Shown: piece after piece, positions 45,785-57,750 of the stretch
Layout: every line of letters starts with the position of its first letter
Numbering within the stretch: the stretch's first letter is position 1
Assembly (NCBI GenBank): GCA_034440615.1
Contig: JAOTOM010002296.1
Coordinates: 1-64,000, forward strand
Source: Ashinkailepas kermadecensis
Lineage: Eukaryota; Arthropoda; Thecostraca; Neolepadidae
Reading direction: 5' to 3'
Length of the DNA stretch: 64,000 nt
Position numbers and translations under genes: made by a program
The notes under the pieces: generated by a model
What the model was told of the DNA's origin: nothing
Database searches by the model: none
What the model saw: only the letters and a program-made list of their open reading frames with translations

Positions 45785-45880
45785 AACGACCAGAGAGCTC
45801 ACCGATCCTGACCGGGCTTTCTGACCGGACTTTCAGTCCTCACATTCGCCACCTCTACTCAGCACCCACCATAGCCCCAA
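45785..45880. repeat. Short dispersed repeat, copy 2
   Basis: Partner of 34735-34815 (GCTTTCTGACC, CTTTCAGTC, CGCCACCTCTA). Confidence 0.4.
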
Positions 45881-45969
45881 TATGGTGCGGGCGGGTGGTC
45901 ACGCCAACACTGCTGAGAGCGTCTGCAGTCTGGTCCTCCGGTACTTTGATGATGGAGCGGACGCACTGA

Positions 45970-46195
45970 AGGGTGTGTCCCCTCCGTCCCCTGTCCTCGG
46001 TGTGTCCCCTCGTCACCTCCCCTCGGTGTGTCCCTCCGTCCCCTCCCCTCGGTGTGTCCTCTCCATCGCCTCCCCTCGCTATGTCCCCTCGTCACCTCCC
46101 CTCGGTGTGTCCCTTCGTCACCTCCCCAAAATGTGCTCCCTCGTCACCTCCCCTCGATGTGTCCCCTCCATCCCCTCCCCTCGGTGTGTCACCAC
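45970..46195. repeat. About 26-bp C/T-rich minisatellite, 8 units
   Basis: The unit is CCTCGGTGTGTCCCCTCGTC + ACCTCC with length variation of one or two bases. Strong strand asymmetry (plus strand pyrimidine-rich). Confidence 0.85.
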
Positions 46196-46199
46196 AGCG

Positions 46200-47955
46200 G
46201 CACTGGGTGCCCTCTGACCATCGGCCAGTCCTTGAGAGGCAGTAGGGAGGATCGAACACGAACCATAGCCACGTGCTGCAGTGGTGCTTCAAAATGTTGA
46301 ACGCGTCCACATTTCCCTGGAAGCTTTACGGCAAAGAGAAATTGCGTGTTGCGATGATGTTACAACGGCGTGTCAACTATGGCACGAATGAAAGCATCTT
46401 GTCAGCGACATACACATGGCCAACATCTGACGCCGCGGATTGAACTTGCGAATCGATGCTTCTCTCGGAATTTATGTGGACCGTTTTCGGTTGACGTGGC
46501 GCCAGATTGGTCTCCGCGTCGGACGCAGGCCGTCCTCCGCAGACACAGTCGGATCAGCGCGCTCGGCTCGCTGCCGCACAAGACCGGATTAGGAACATTT
46601 GGCCAAAGAGAGCGATCCGTTTTCGGCGATGTTTTATCGGGCGCAGCTGAACTGAATCGCCACTGGATTGGCCCGCCATGTGACGTCATTTGCAACTCCA
46701 TGACGCGTGAGCGTCCTGTGACGTCATACATTCCACTAGACTTGTTCACCCGGACATTTTATGAACCTCTCAATAACTAAGGTGTCATATATCATCCATT
46801 CTTCAGTGGCACATGCTTGTATTAGGGGTCACAACGTAATATCTTCATGGCACGTTTATGTATCTAGGGACGTCACAGATCCACCCAAGGAACCTGGGTA
46901 TATCAAGAAACGTCATCTATCTGCGGATTATGAGTGTGTGCACCTTGACTGGTATCATGACAAGTGTGTGCACCCGGTACCGTGATCAATGGCCATGACT
47001 CAGTGTCCTCATGACGAGTGTGTGTGTACCCAGTACCGTGGCTGGTATCGTGACCACGACCATCGACATGGTCATGGCAGCAATGACCATGTCTCCATGA
47101 CCAACAACAGAGGAACCGATTTAAGGAACACGGGTTGCATCTGAAACCCTTTCTTCAGTCAACATTATAGGAGTAGTACTGAATTTGGCCACTTCGCGAG
47201 AGTTGGGGTACAACGCCCTAGGACCCATAGGTACATACCTCCGCCCATGCTGATGACGTCATAGACCCCTCCAAGAACCGCATGTAGCCTGTTGGCACAA
47301 AGAGAACACACGGCTGCTCTTTTCTAGTCCATTGTTCTCTTCCCACTATCATGCATGGTGTGCAAGTTACCATGTGCCTTTGGAACTGGTAGAAGTCCTG
47401 CAGGTGAGACCCTCTGGAGAGAAGCTAGCCGAAAAGTCAATCAGGGGTGAGACCGTTCGTCGTTTAGAACACTCTCCCATCCTTCGACCTCTGGTTTACC
47501 TCTATTGCTCCCAAAATCAGGGCGGGAAATTAAAGCTCATGCTCCTTGGCAGTCGCCAAATTTGTGCAACCTGCCGATGATCTTAATTGGATTCCTAAAT
47601 GCAGAGCTGCAACCACTGGGAAATATTATCGGTGCACTTTTTATTCGCATCTCTCTTGGACTGCCCACATCTGGCCCCCAGCAGCTGCATCAGTGCCGTG
47701 TGAGGCCGCGCTCAGCTGCGCGGCCAGCTGCCGCGGCCCATCATGGAGAAGCTGGTTGCGGAGTTGGTGTTTTCACAGGTCAACTACTGTTTTCCTGCAT
47801 TTTGTTCAGGAACATTGACAAACAAAAATATCGCTCGAATTATTTGTAGCCCTAATCATGCTTAATACTCGTTACGCTACTTTGTTACAATGTTGCTTTG
47901 TCGTCAACGGTAATCTACGAACGGAACAAATGTCATGTGTCCGACCTGTCTGACC
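46200..47955. other. No gene seen
   Basis: Includes an imperfect local duplication at 46930-47060 around GTGTGTGCACCC(G)GTACCGTG. Otherwise no supported feature. Confidence 0.45.
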
Positions 47956-47957
47956 TC

Positions 47958-48180
47958 TTGTGGCGTACCAAGGATTTGCGCTAGGGAGGGGGAACTTACC
48001 CTCATCTAAGAAAGCCCCAGAATTTCGACCACTATTTTTCAAATGGTCCCAATTTAATTTTTTCGTAAAATCATTCGTGTCCAGCTTGGGTGTCCTGTGG
48101 ACAGTGCCGAATCTTCCACCATTTTCTTTGAGTCACTGGATTTCAACCCCTACTCCCCCCCCCCACCCTGTTCGAAATGT
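47958..48180. mobile_element. Possible hAT-like fragment beside two arrays
   Basis: TGTGGCGTACCAAGGATTTG then a GGGAGGGGG run resembles the left end of many non-autonomous hAT elements. The expected inverted end is absent, and a C-run at about 48155 leads straight into the 21-bp array. Confidence 0.3.
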
Positions 48181-48189
48181 TCGCTGTAT

Positions 48190-48405
48190 CAGTAATGCCT
48201 CGTAGCCTCGTAGTAATTCCTCGTAGCCTCGCAGTAATTCCTCGTAGCCTCGTAGTAATTCCTCGTAGCCTCGTAGTAATGCCTCGTATCCTCGTGGTAA
48301 TGCCTCGTATCCTCGTAGTAATTCCGCGTAGCCTCGTAGTAATGCCTCGTAGCCTCGTAGTAATACCTCGTAGCCTCGTAGTAATTCCTCGTAGCCTCGT
48401 AGCTG
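48190..48405. repeat. 21-bp minisatellite, about 10 units
   Basis: The unit is CCTCGTAGCCTCGTAGTAAT + T, itself built from an internal CCTCGTAG duplication. Confidence 0.92.
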
Positions 48406-48459
48406 TTGGAATCGCACTTTTGCCGGGTAGAGGAAATGTCGTGTCGACAGTGGTGTGGT

Positions 48460-49886
48460 GCCGACAGTCGTGTGGTGCCGACAGTCGTGTCGTGCCGAAG
48501 TGTCGTGTCGTGCCGAAGTGTCGTTGCCAGTTATTGTAGTGACAGTCGTGTGGTGCCGAAGTGTCGTTGCCAGTTATTGTAGTGACAGTCGTGTGGTGCC
48601 GAAGTGTCGTTACCAGTTATTGTAGTGACAGTCGTGTGGTGCCGAAGTGTCGTTGCCAGTTATTGTAGTGACAGTCGTGTGGTGCCGAAGTGTCGTTGCC
48701 AGTTATTGTGGTGACAGTCGTGAGGTGCCGAAGTGTCCTTGCCAGTTATTGTAGTGACAGTCGTGTCGTGCCGAAGTGCCGTTGCCAGTTATTGTAGTGA
48801 CAGTCGTGTGGTGCCGAAGTGTCGTTACCAGTTATTGTGGTGACAGTCGTGTCGTGCCGAAGTGTCGTTACCAGTTATTGTGGTGACAGTCGTGTCGTGC
48901 CGAAGTGTCGTTGCCAGTTATTGTGGTGACAGTCGTGTGGTGCCGAAGTGTCGTTGCCAGTTATTGTAGTGACAGGCGTGTGGTGCCGAAGTGTCGTTGC
49001 CAGTTATTGTAGTGACAGTCGTGTGGTGCCGAAGTGTCGTTACCAGTTATTGTGGTGACAGTCGTGTGGTGCCGAAGTGTCGTTGCCAGTTATTGTGGTG
49101 ACAGTCGTGTCGTGCCGAAGTGTCGTTGCCAGTTATTGTGGTGACAGTCGTGTGGTGCCAAAGTGTCGTTCCCAGTTATTGTGGTGACAGTCGTGTGGTG
49201 CCGAAGTGTCGTTGCCAGTTATTGTAGTGACAGTCGTGTGGTGCCGAAGTGTCGTGGCCAGTTATTGTGGTGACAGTCGTGTCGTGCCGAAGTGTCGTTG
49301 CCAGTTATTGTACTGACAGTTGTGTCGTGCCGAAGTGTCGTTGCCAGTTATTGTACTGACAGTCGTGTCGTGCCGAAGTGTCGTTGCCAGTTATTGTGGT
49401 GACAGTCATGTGGTGCCGAAGTGTCGCTGCCAGTTATTATACTGACAGTCGTGTGGTGCCGAAGTGTCGTTGCCAGTTATTATAGTGACAGTCGTGTGGT
49501 GCCGAAGTGTCGTTGCCAGTTATTGTAGTGACAGTCGTGTGGTGCCGAAGTGTCGTTACCAGTTATTGTGGTGACAGTCGTGTGGTGCCGAAGTGTCGTT
49601 GCCAGTTATTGTAGCGACAGTCGTGTGGTGCCGAAGTGTCGTTACCAGTTATTGTGGTGACAGTCGTGTGGTGCCGAAGTGTCGTTACCAGTTATTGTGG
49701 TGACAGTCATGTGGTGCCGAAGTGTCGCTGCCAGTTATTATACTGACAGTCGTGTGGTGCCGAAGTGTCGTTGCCAGTTATTATAGTAACAGTCGTGTGG
49801 TGCCGAAGTGTCGTTGCCAGTTATTATAGTGACAGTCGTGTGGTGCCGAAGTGTCGTTGCCAGTTATTGTGGTGACAGTCGTGAGG
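48460..49886. repeat. 43-bp satellite, about 33 units
   Basis: The unit is GACAGTCGTGTGGTGCCGAA, GTGTCGTTGCCAGTTATTGT, AGT. Common variants: GTG(T/G)CGTGCC, GTTACCAG, TTAT(A/T)GTGGT and TACTGAC. A 43-bp period breaks every frame, so unlike its neighbours it creates no long ORF. Unit length appears constant throughout. Confidence 0.95.
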
Positions 49887-49975
49887 TGACGCCACCGATG
49901 CGGCGATAGCAGAGTCGTCGCCTCTTCGCTTCTCTTCTGATGCGGGGCAGTGTCAGCACAAGGGCGCGGCATGTT

Positions 49976-51880
49976 TCAACACTGCGCAGCAGATTGACAG
50001 GCCGCTCGCCTGCCAATCTGCTGATTGTAATCTGGTGCATGGGGTCTGTATTCTGGTGCATGGTGTTTGTAATCTGGTGCTGATGTGTGGCTGCTATATC
50101 CTGCTGCACCGTACACACTGCGTGGTACTGGACCAGCTGCCTGGCTGCCATATCCTGCTGCACCGTACACACTGCGTGGTACTGGACCAGCTGCCTGGCT
50201 GCCATATCCTGCTGCATCGTACACACTGCGTGGTACTGGACCAGCTGCCTGGCTGCCATATCCTGCTGCACCGTACACACTGCGTGGTACTGGACCAGCT
50301 GCCTGGCTGCCATATCCTGCTGCATCGTACACACTGCGTGGTACTGGACCAGCTGCCTGGCTGCCATATCCTGCTGCATCGTACACACTGCGTGGTACTG
50401 GACCAGCTGCCTGGCTGCCATATCCTGCTGCATCGTACACACTGCGTGGTACTGGACCAGCTGCCTGGCTGCCATATCCTGCTGCATCGTACACACTGCG
50501 TGGTACTGGACCAGCTGCCTGGCTGCCATATCCTGCTGCATCGTACACACTGCGTGGTACTGGACCAGCTGCCTGGCTGCCATATCCTGCTGCACCGTAC
50601 ACACTGCGTGGTACTGGACCAGCTGCCTGGCTGCCATATCCTGCTGCATCGTACACACTGCGTGGTACTGGACCAGCTGCCTGGCTGCCATATCCTGCTG
50701 CATCGTACACACTGCGTGGTACTGGACCAGCTGCCTGGCTGCCATATCCTGCTGCATCGTACACACTGCGTGGTACTGGACCAGCTGCCTGGCTGCCATA
50801 TCCTGCTGCATCGTACACACTGCGTGGTACTGGACCAGCTGCCTGGCTGCCATATCCTGCTGCATCGTACACACTGCGTGGTACTGGACCAGCTGCCTGG
50901 CTGCCATATCCTGCTGCATCGTACACACTGCGTGGTACTGGACCAGCTGCCTGGCTGCCATATCCTGCTGCATCGTACACACTGCGTGGTACTGGACCAG
51001 CTGCCTGGCTGCCATATCCTGCTGCACCATACATACTGCGTGGTACTGGACCAGCTGCCTGGCTGCCATATCCTGCTGCACCATACATACTGCGTGGTAC
51101 TGGACCAGCTGCCTGGCTGCCATATCCTGCTGCACCATACATACTGCGTGGTACTGGACCAGCTGCCTGGCTGCCATATCCTGCTGCACCATACATACTG
51201 CGTGGTACTGGACCAGCTGCCTGGCTGCCATATCCTGCTGCATCGTACACACTGCGTGGTACTGGACCAGCTGCCTGGCTGCTATATCCTGCTGCACCGT
51301 ACACACTGCGTGGTACTGGACCAGCTGCCTGGCTGCCATATCCTGCTGCATCGTACACACTGCGTGGTACTGGACCAGCTGCCTGGCTGCTATATCCTGC
51401 TGCACCATACACACTGCGTGGTACTGGACCAGCTGCCTGGCTGCCATATCCTGCTGCATCGTACACACTGCGTGGTACTGGACCAGCTGCCTGGCTGCTA
51501 TATCCTGCTGCACCGTACACACTGCGTGGTACTGGACCAGCTGCCTGGCTGCCATATCCTGCTGCACCGTACACACTGCGTGGTACTGGACCAGCTGCCT
51601 GGCTGCCATATCCTGCTGCATCGTACACACTGCGTGGTACTGGACCAGCTGCCTGGCTGCCATATCCTGCTGCATCGTACACACTGCGTGGTACTGGACC
51701 AGCTGCCTGGCTGCTATATCCTGCTGCACCGTACACACTGCGTGGTACTGGACCAGCTGCCTGGCTGCCATATCCTGCTGCATCGTACACACTGCGTGGT
51801 ACTGGACCAGCTGCCTGGCTGCCATATCCTGCTGCACCATACATACTGCGTGCTACTGGACCAAATGCCCTGGCATTCAT
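49976..51880 (-). CDS. Repeat-encoded open frame, doubtful Gly/Ala/Tyr/Pro-rich protein
   Basis: A 634-codon minus frame starts at an ATG outside the 54-bp array (MNARAFGPVARSMY) and ends outside it. It repeats an 18-residue unit, AAGYGSQAAGPVPRSVYG/D, about 33 times. The exit sequence changes to a shorter Tyr/Pro/His repeat (APDY, APEY, APDY at about 7-residue spacing). Composition is like an elastomeric or silk-type structural protein. However, four other frames across the same array are also open, because 54 is divisible by 3 and the unit lacks stops. Unit variants give amino-acid changes in this frame too (G/D, V/M, G/S). There is no signal peptide, and no splice or promoter evidence. I regard coding as possible but unproven. 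Confidence 0.2.
   Translation of the reverse strand: MNARAFGPVARSMYGAAGYGSQAAGPVPRSVYDAAGYGSQAAGPVPRSVYGAAGYSSQAAGPVPRSVYDAAGYGSQAAGPVPRSVYDAAGYGSQAAGPVPRSVYGAAGYGSQAAGPVPRSVYGAAGYSSQAAGPVPRSVYDAAGYGSQAAGPVPRSVYGAAGYSSQAAGPVPRSVYDAAGYGSQAAGPVPRSVYGAAGYSSQAAGPVPRSVYDAAGYGSQAAGPVPRSMYGAAGYGSQAAGPVPRSMYGAAGYGSQAAGPVPRSMYGAAGYGSQAAGPVPRSMYGAAGYGSQAAGPVPRSVYDAAGYGSQAAGPVPRSVYDAAGYGSQAAGPVPRSVYDAAGYGSQAAGPVPRSVYDAAGYGSQAAGPVPRSVYDAAGYGSQAAGPVPRSVYDAAGYGSQAAGPVPRSVYDAAGYGSQAAGPVPRSVYGAAGYGSQAAGPVPRSVYDAAGYGSQAAGPVPRSVYDAAGYGSQAAGPVPRSVYDAAGYGSQAAGPVPRSVYDAAGYGSQAAGPVPRSVYDAAGYGSQAAGPVPRSVYGAAGYGSQAAGPVPRSVYDAAGYGSQAAGPVPRSVYGAAGYGSQAAGPVPRSVYGAAGYSSHTSAPDYKHHAPEYRPHAPDYNQQIGRRAACQSAAQC
50085..51870. 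repeat. 54-bp satellite, about 33 units
   Basis: The unit is TGCTGCACCGTACACACTGC, GTGGTACTGGACCAGCTGCC, TGGCTGCCATATCC. Variation is limited to a few sites (CACC/CATC, GTACAC/ATACAT, GCCATA/GCTATA). Four consecutive units (about 51025-51240) share the CACCATACATACTG variant, showing local homogenisation. Confidence 0.97.
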
Positions 51881-52164
51881 CCAGTTTGGTTGTTAATCAC
51901 GTACGATATGTCGGTTAACGCGCGCCAATTACTAGCTGCGCTGTGGTGCAATAATGGCGAACATCACGAGGGATGGCAACGTGACGAATTTTCACAGAAT
52001 ATAGCACCGGTGGTCTTTCAGATCAAAATTTACGATGCGAATGATGGAACTTTGTCATCCGTAAAAACCAAGTTGCCGCCCAGGCGGAAGATAGGCCTGG
52101 GTCCGCAAGTTTGCTGGAAGTTTGGCGTGGGAAAAGCTCACTTCAGCTTGACTGGGAGTCTGAG

Positions 52165-52325
52165 ATTGCCGGAGCTCAGCTGGCTGCACCTCTGAGATCA
52201 CCGGAGTCCAGCTGGCTGCACCTCTGAGATTACCACAGCCCAGCTGGCTGCACCTCTGAGATCACCGGAGTCCAGCTGGGCCTGGAAGCACCTCTGAGAT
52301 CACCAGAGCCCACCTGGCTGCAACT
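52165..52325. repeat. 32-bp repeat, about 5 units
   Basis: The unit is GAGATCACCGGAGTCCAGCT + GGCTGCACCTCT. One unit has a 5-bp insertion (GGGCCTGGAAGC). Confidence 0.85.
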
Positions 52326-53611
52326 GATGACAATTTGCACCCATTCCATGTCTGGTTTAGCCCTGCGAAGGCAGGGACCTATATTAGCCGTGAGTATTTG
52401 GAGAAGGCGCACAAAATTCCTTGAGATCGTGAAAAGAAAACCATCAGCGTGATTCCCTCGCGCGGCCACGCACACGACTCAATGTGACTTAACGACGCCA
52501 TCGACAACTTGTCTTTGCCTTTTTTTGTGCAATGTCGAGAGCAACTTAAACACCAAAGGGTGTACACGATTACGGGTTGCTTCCGTGCCTACTAGTATGG
52601 AACCTCAGCTTCACACTCCGATCGCTGCGGTTGAGGCATCAATATGTTCTTACGCAACGATCTCATCGCTTGCAAAATCAATATTTTGATGCGAGGCGAA
52701 CCCCCCACAAAAAAACAACAAAAACACGATACGGGATGATTTTTCGCACACGTTGGCTGATAACGTCCAAAAATAATAATTTCTCGTCGTTCGCGCATGA
52801 TGACTCAAAACAAGCAATGTGTGCTGTGTTTCATTCATTTACGTACTGGACGTCATTTACTCTGAAACTGCCGAAAATATCAATCCGAACCTGCGGAATT
52901 ATTTGCATTTAGCCTTTCACTGGAAGAACCGCACACTGTGGAACTTCAAAAACACACACTCATGACGAATTACAGGCAATGCCGCTGCAATCTAATGCAG
53001 GTGATGAATGCTAGGATTCGTTTTAAAGATATATTTTACAGCTTGTGCACGCCAATATACATATCAAAGCAAAGGATCGAGAGAAAATTGGGGTTGGGGG
53101 AATATGTCTGCATTCGGCTTATCGTCAAAACTAGGGGAACAAAAAGCGAGAACAGTTCCCATGAACGTTTTGCATTGAAGCCAAGATTCAAAATTTGGCT
53201 TATGCATCGGGTATTTCGCTATTCGACACACCGTGGAATGGAAGCCAAGACAATATTGCACACAAGCGACACTTGTGAACTTACGACCATCAAAATGTCA
53301 ACCTCGCCAGCACTATCCTAGGTGGCCAATGCAAACATGCTTGATGAATCCAGACGACTTTGAAGAAAATAATGATTTTCAAATAAACTCAAGAAAATGC
53401 ATCACTGGGGCACCGGTCGTCACAAAATTTATCATAAATTTATCATGTGGAACATGCGGCCCATATGAAACCATATGAAACCGCATACACGAACATGCAC
53501 TTGAAGGTAGGTTCCTGAAGTTCCTCAATTTGCACTCTATAGATCGGCTCGTGACTTCTGAAATTGCATGTTATCATGAGCAAGCTGTACAAGAACTTTG
53601 TAAAGAAAGTT
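52326..53611. other. No gene seen
   Basis: The longest ORF (52938-53321 plus) has no recognisable domain. Two TATGAAACCATATGAAACC copies at 53463-53482 form a short duplication. Confidence 0.45.
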
Positions 53612-54190
53612 TACCTCCAGTCGTCAGATGTTACCTCCAGTCGTCAGATGTTACCTCAGTCGTCAGATGTTACCTCCAGTCGTCAGATGTTACCTCCAGT
53701 CGTCAGATGTTACCTCAGTCGTCAGATGTTACCTCAGTCGTCAGATGTTACCTCAGTCGTCAGATGTTACCTCTAGTCGTCAGATGTTACCTCCAGTCGT
53801 CAGATGTTACCTCCAGTCGTCAGATGTTACTTCCAGTCGTCAGATGTTACCTCCAGTCGTCAGATGTTACCTCCAGTCGTCAGATGTTACCTCCAGTCGT
53901 CAGATGTTACCTCCAGTCGTCAGATGTTACCTCCAGTCGTCAGATGTTACCTCAGTCGTCAGATGTTACCTCCAGTCGTCAGATGTTACCTCCAGTCGTC
54001 AGATGTTACCTCCAGTCGTCAGATGTTACCTCCAGTCGTCAGATGTTACCTCCAGTCGTCAGATGTTACCTCCAGTCGTCAGATGTTACCTCAGTCGTCA
54101 GATGTTACCTCCAGTCGTCAGATGTTACCTCAGTCGTCAGATGTTACCTCAGTCGTCAGATGTTACCTCCAGTCGTCAGATGTTACCTTC
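53612..54190. repeat. 20/19-bp minisatellite, about 29 units
   Basis: The unit is GTTACCTCCAGTCGTCAGAT; a 19-bp form lacks one C (CCTCAGTC). The two lengths are interspersed and the units are otherwise almost invariant. Confidence 0.95.
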
Positions 54191-54457
54191 CCAGACAGCG
54201 CAACGTCGGAAACGTCACACGGAAAGCTGAGTTCAGAAAATATATGATTTTTCCATACCGGACACTCTAAAATCTACCTGAGAAGCGCCTGCGATGACAC
54301 TAGGGCATATACTTCCAGCATGTGTAAGAGAACAGCAGACAAAAACCGCTTGACACTTTGTTCTCGCCCTCTTATGTGCTCAAAAGTGAGTCTCTGATCT
54401 TGAATTGAACCATGCAGACATTTCAAGCCATGCTTACAAGAATTCAGCTTAGAAATG

Positions 54458-55040
<583 letters not shown>

Positions 55041-56576
55041 TTCATTTTCATATTCACAAAAGAAAGATTCTCATATGAAATTCTCATAAGACGTGCTGAT
55101 AAAAATCGGACCCGTTTGCCATTTGCCGAAAAAAACCTATTTTTTTGCATTAACAAAATGTGTCAACTTCATGCAATGGATCGTACAATAGTCTGAGTAA
55201 ACTCCATGATTTCGTATTGATCATGATAATAGTTGCTTGATTGGCTTCATTGGGATTTCTGAAATTTTTAGCACGGCAATCGATCGCTAAATTTTAGGAC
55301 CATTAATATTTTAATTTCAGATGGAATGCATTCGTCTAGTTTACTGCATATGCACGGTTGATTGTGAAACATATACTGTACGAAATTTAGACGTTCGATA
55401 TCCGTCTGCTGATGTACATTTTACTACACTTTTGGACAATTCTGGCACAGCATTTTGTGCTTATTTGCTATGTCTTCATTAATCCAACTCGGGGGTGGAG
55501 TCATTTCCTTAGTTTTCCTTGGATAGTGAAAAATTAAGCCGGGAAGCGCTCCGAAATTTGGCATGCCTTTTCCCACATCAATCTGACATGTTGTGTGAAA
55601 ATGTTGAGGTCAGTTCGTCTACAGTCGACGAGTTAGCCAAGGTCAGGTGAGGTCACCCCCAAAAAAGTTCAACTAGCTGTCACGCTTTCACGGATGACAA
55701 TATTTATGTGAAATCTTCACCGTTTGCTTATTTTTAGGGATGCAACAAAAACACCAGAGGAATTTGTGAATGTTTTGGTTTTTGATAGCTTCTTAGTTTT
55801 GCATATTTACCCATTAGTGCTAAAATGGAAGATTCTGGCTAAAGTTCAAACTTTTTATGGGGCCAATTTGACTTTAAGCCACGTTTCCCGGTCCACTCCA
55901 CCCATTAGAAAAGGAAAAATTCAAGGAAATTAAAATGATAAATGTTGAAAATTTCCTAAATTTAAAGTGTTTATTCCTGGGTGGGCGAACAGTTTGCAGC
56001 CATGGTCCATTTCGCCTTCCTTTTCTGATCCAAAATAATTTTTGGTCTCAAAATCTCCCCTAAAATGAACACCCCAGAATCAAAAACATAATGCCACTCG
56101 TGATCCCATAGACCACTTAATGACGTCATTTTGGTGGGATTTTGGGGGCGGTTCCGGATCCTACTCGTCGAGCGCTTTCCAATGACATCACTTTCGTTTT
56201 CGTGCAACGCTCGGTTTGGAGATTAGAAGAGGGTATAAAAGGATCCCCCCCCCCCGAGACGAGGTGTGAGGAACTGACCGGAAAGACGGCGCGGGTTAAC
56301 GTTGCGTCTGTCGCGTTGCGCGAAGGCAAGCTGTTGAAATATTCCCTTTGTGTTACATAATCACGTGTATATACCTTTAACGCAAATAATTAGTCTTTGT
56401 CTATTCTCGAAATTACATGAGTACACGTCCTTGAATGAAACTGGGTACCTTCTTAGGATATATATCAGTAAGCTGTACATGTAACATATTTATGTGGAAA
56501 TGGAAGCATTGGTCGCTGATACAATTTATGGACGAAATACAAATTTCCTCTATCTTCTTTTCGCTTCTGTGAATGC
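55041..56576. other. No gene seen
   Basis: AT-rich, with a C-run at 56246-56255. No supported feature. Confidence 0.45.
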
Positions 56577-57133
56577 AATGCCGGCAAGATGCCATCACTA
56601 AGCCTACACGATGTCATCACTAAGCCGACATGATGTCATCACTAAGCCGACATGATGTCATCACTAAGCCGACACGATGTCATCACTAAGCCTACACGAT
56701 GTCATCACTAAGCCGACATGATGTCATCACTAAGCCTACACGATGTCATCACTAAGCCGACATGATGTCATCACTAAGCCTACACGATGTCATCACTAAG
56801 CCGACATGATGTCATCACTAAGCCGACATGATGTCATCACTAAGCCTACACGATGTCATCACTAAGCCGACATGATGCCATCACTAAGCCTACACGATGT
56901 CATCACTAAGCCGACATGATGTCATCACTAAGCCGACACGATGTCATCACTAAGCCTACACGATGTCATCACTAAGCCGACATGATGTCATCACTAAGCC
57001 GACACGATGTCATTACTAATCCGACACGATGTCATCACTAAGCCGACACGATGTCATTACTAATCCGACACGATGCCATCACTAAGCCGACACGATGTCA
57101 TCACTAATCCGACACGATGCCATCACTAAGCCC
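56577..57133. repeat. 22-bp satellite, about 25 units
   Basis: The unit is GATGTCATCACTAAGCCGAC + A(C/T). Variants: CCTACAC, ATGCCATC, and CATTACTAATCC near the right edge, where decay is greatest. Confidence 0.95.
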
Positions 57134-57378
57134 ACTACGCGTTAAATCAGAGTAAGGAAAGATCATAACTTGTTTACTTCGCATCCTCTTATGCTCAGCT
57201 GATAATCAGCTGGCATTCATGTATATATTTATGCAACAATCCCTGTTGTTGCTCGAACAGCTGAGGAAATTTCAGACAGCCGCGACAGCCGACTTTCTCT
57301 TCAACCTCAGCAACCGTCGACGTTCTGTGAAAGTCTCCTCGAGCACATCGTCAAATCTTCTTCAGCGCGCCGGATTTC

Positions 57379-57460
57379 AGCTGATGGCTGAATGGCTGAT
57401 CAGCTGATGGCTGAATGGCTGATCAGCTGATGGCTGAATGGCTGATCAGCTGATGGCTGA
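57379..57460. repeat. 23-bp repeat, about 3.5 units
   Basis: The unit is CAGCTGATGGCTGAATGGCT + GAT, with the composite palindromic words TGATCA and CAGCTG. Confidence 0.92.
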
Positions 57461-57701
57461 CCACCAGAGCCGAAGACGGATCCCTCGTAGGGAGATATTT
57501 CGACAGCTAATCTGACCTCTCCTGCTGGATTCCTAGGTGGATGCGTTTCTTCTCGCTCCGCAGCGAGTCGATCGGTGTGATTCCTGAATTGTTTCGCCAC
57601 ATAATTTGTCGGGAAGTTTAATTTTCACAGATTCCTGCTCGCCAAAGTAGTGGGTATATATTGGATGGCTTTGAGTATCGATGTTGGGTTCTCATAATGT
57701 A

Positions 57702-57702
<1 letters not shown>

Positions 57703-57748
<46 letters not shown>
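57703..57748. repeat. (TA)n microsatellite, 46 bp
   Basis: Pure TA dinucleotides apart from a leading CTA. Confidence 0.97.

Positions 57749-57750
<2 letters not shown>

Noticed and set aside
50035..52195. Plus-strand ORFs of 603-702 codons
   Set aside because: 54-bp satellite frames; repetitive Cys/Trp/His peptides with no plausible protein features.
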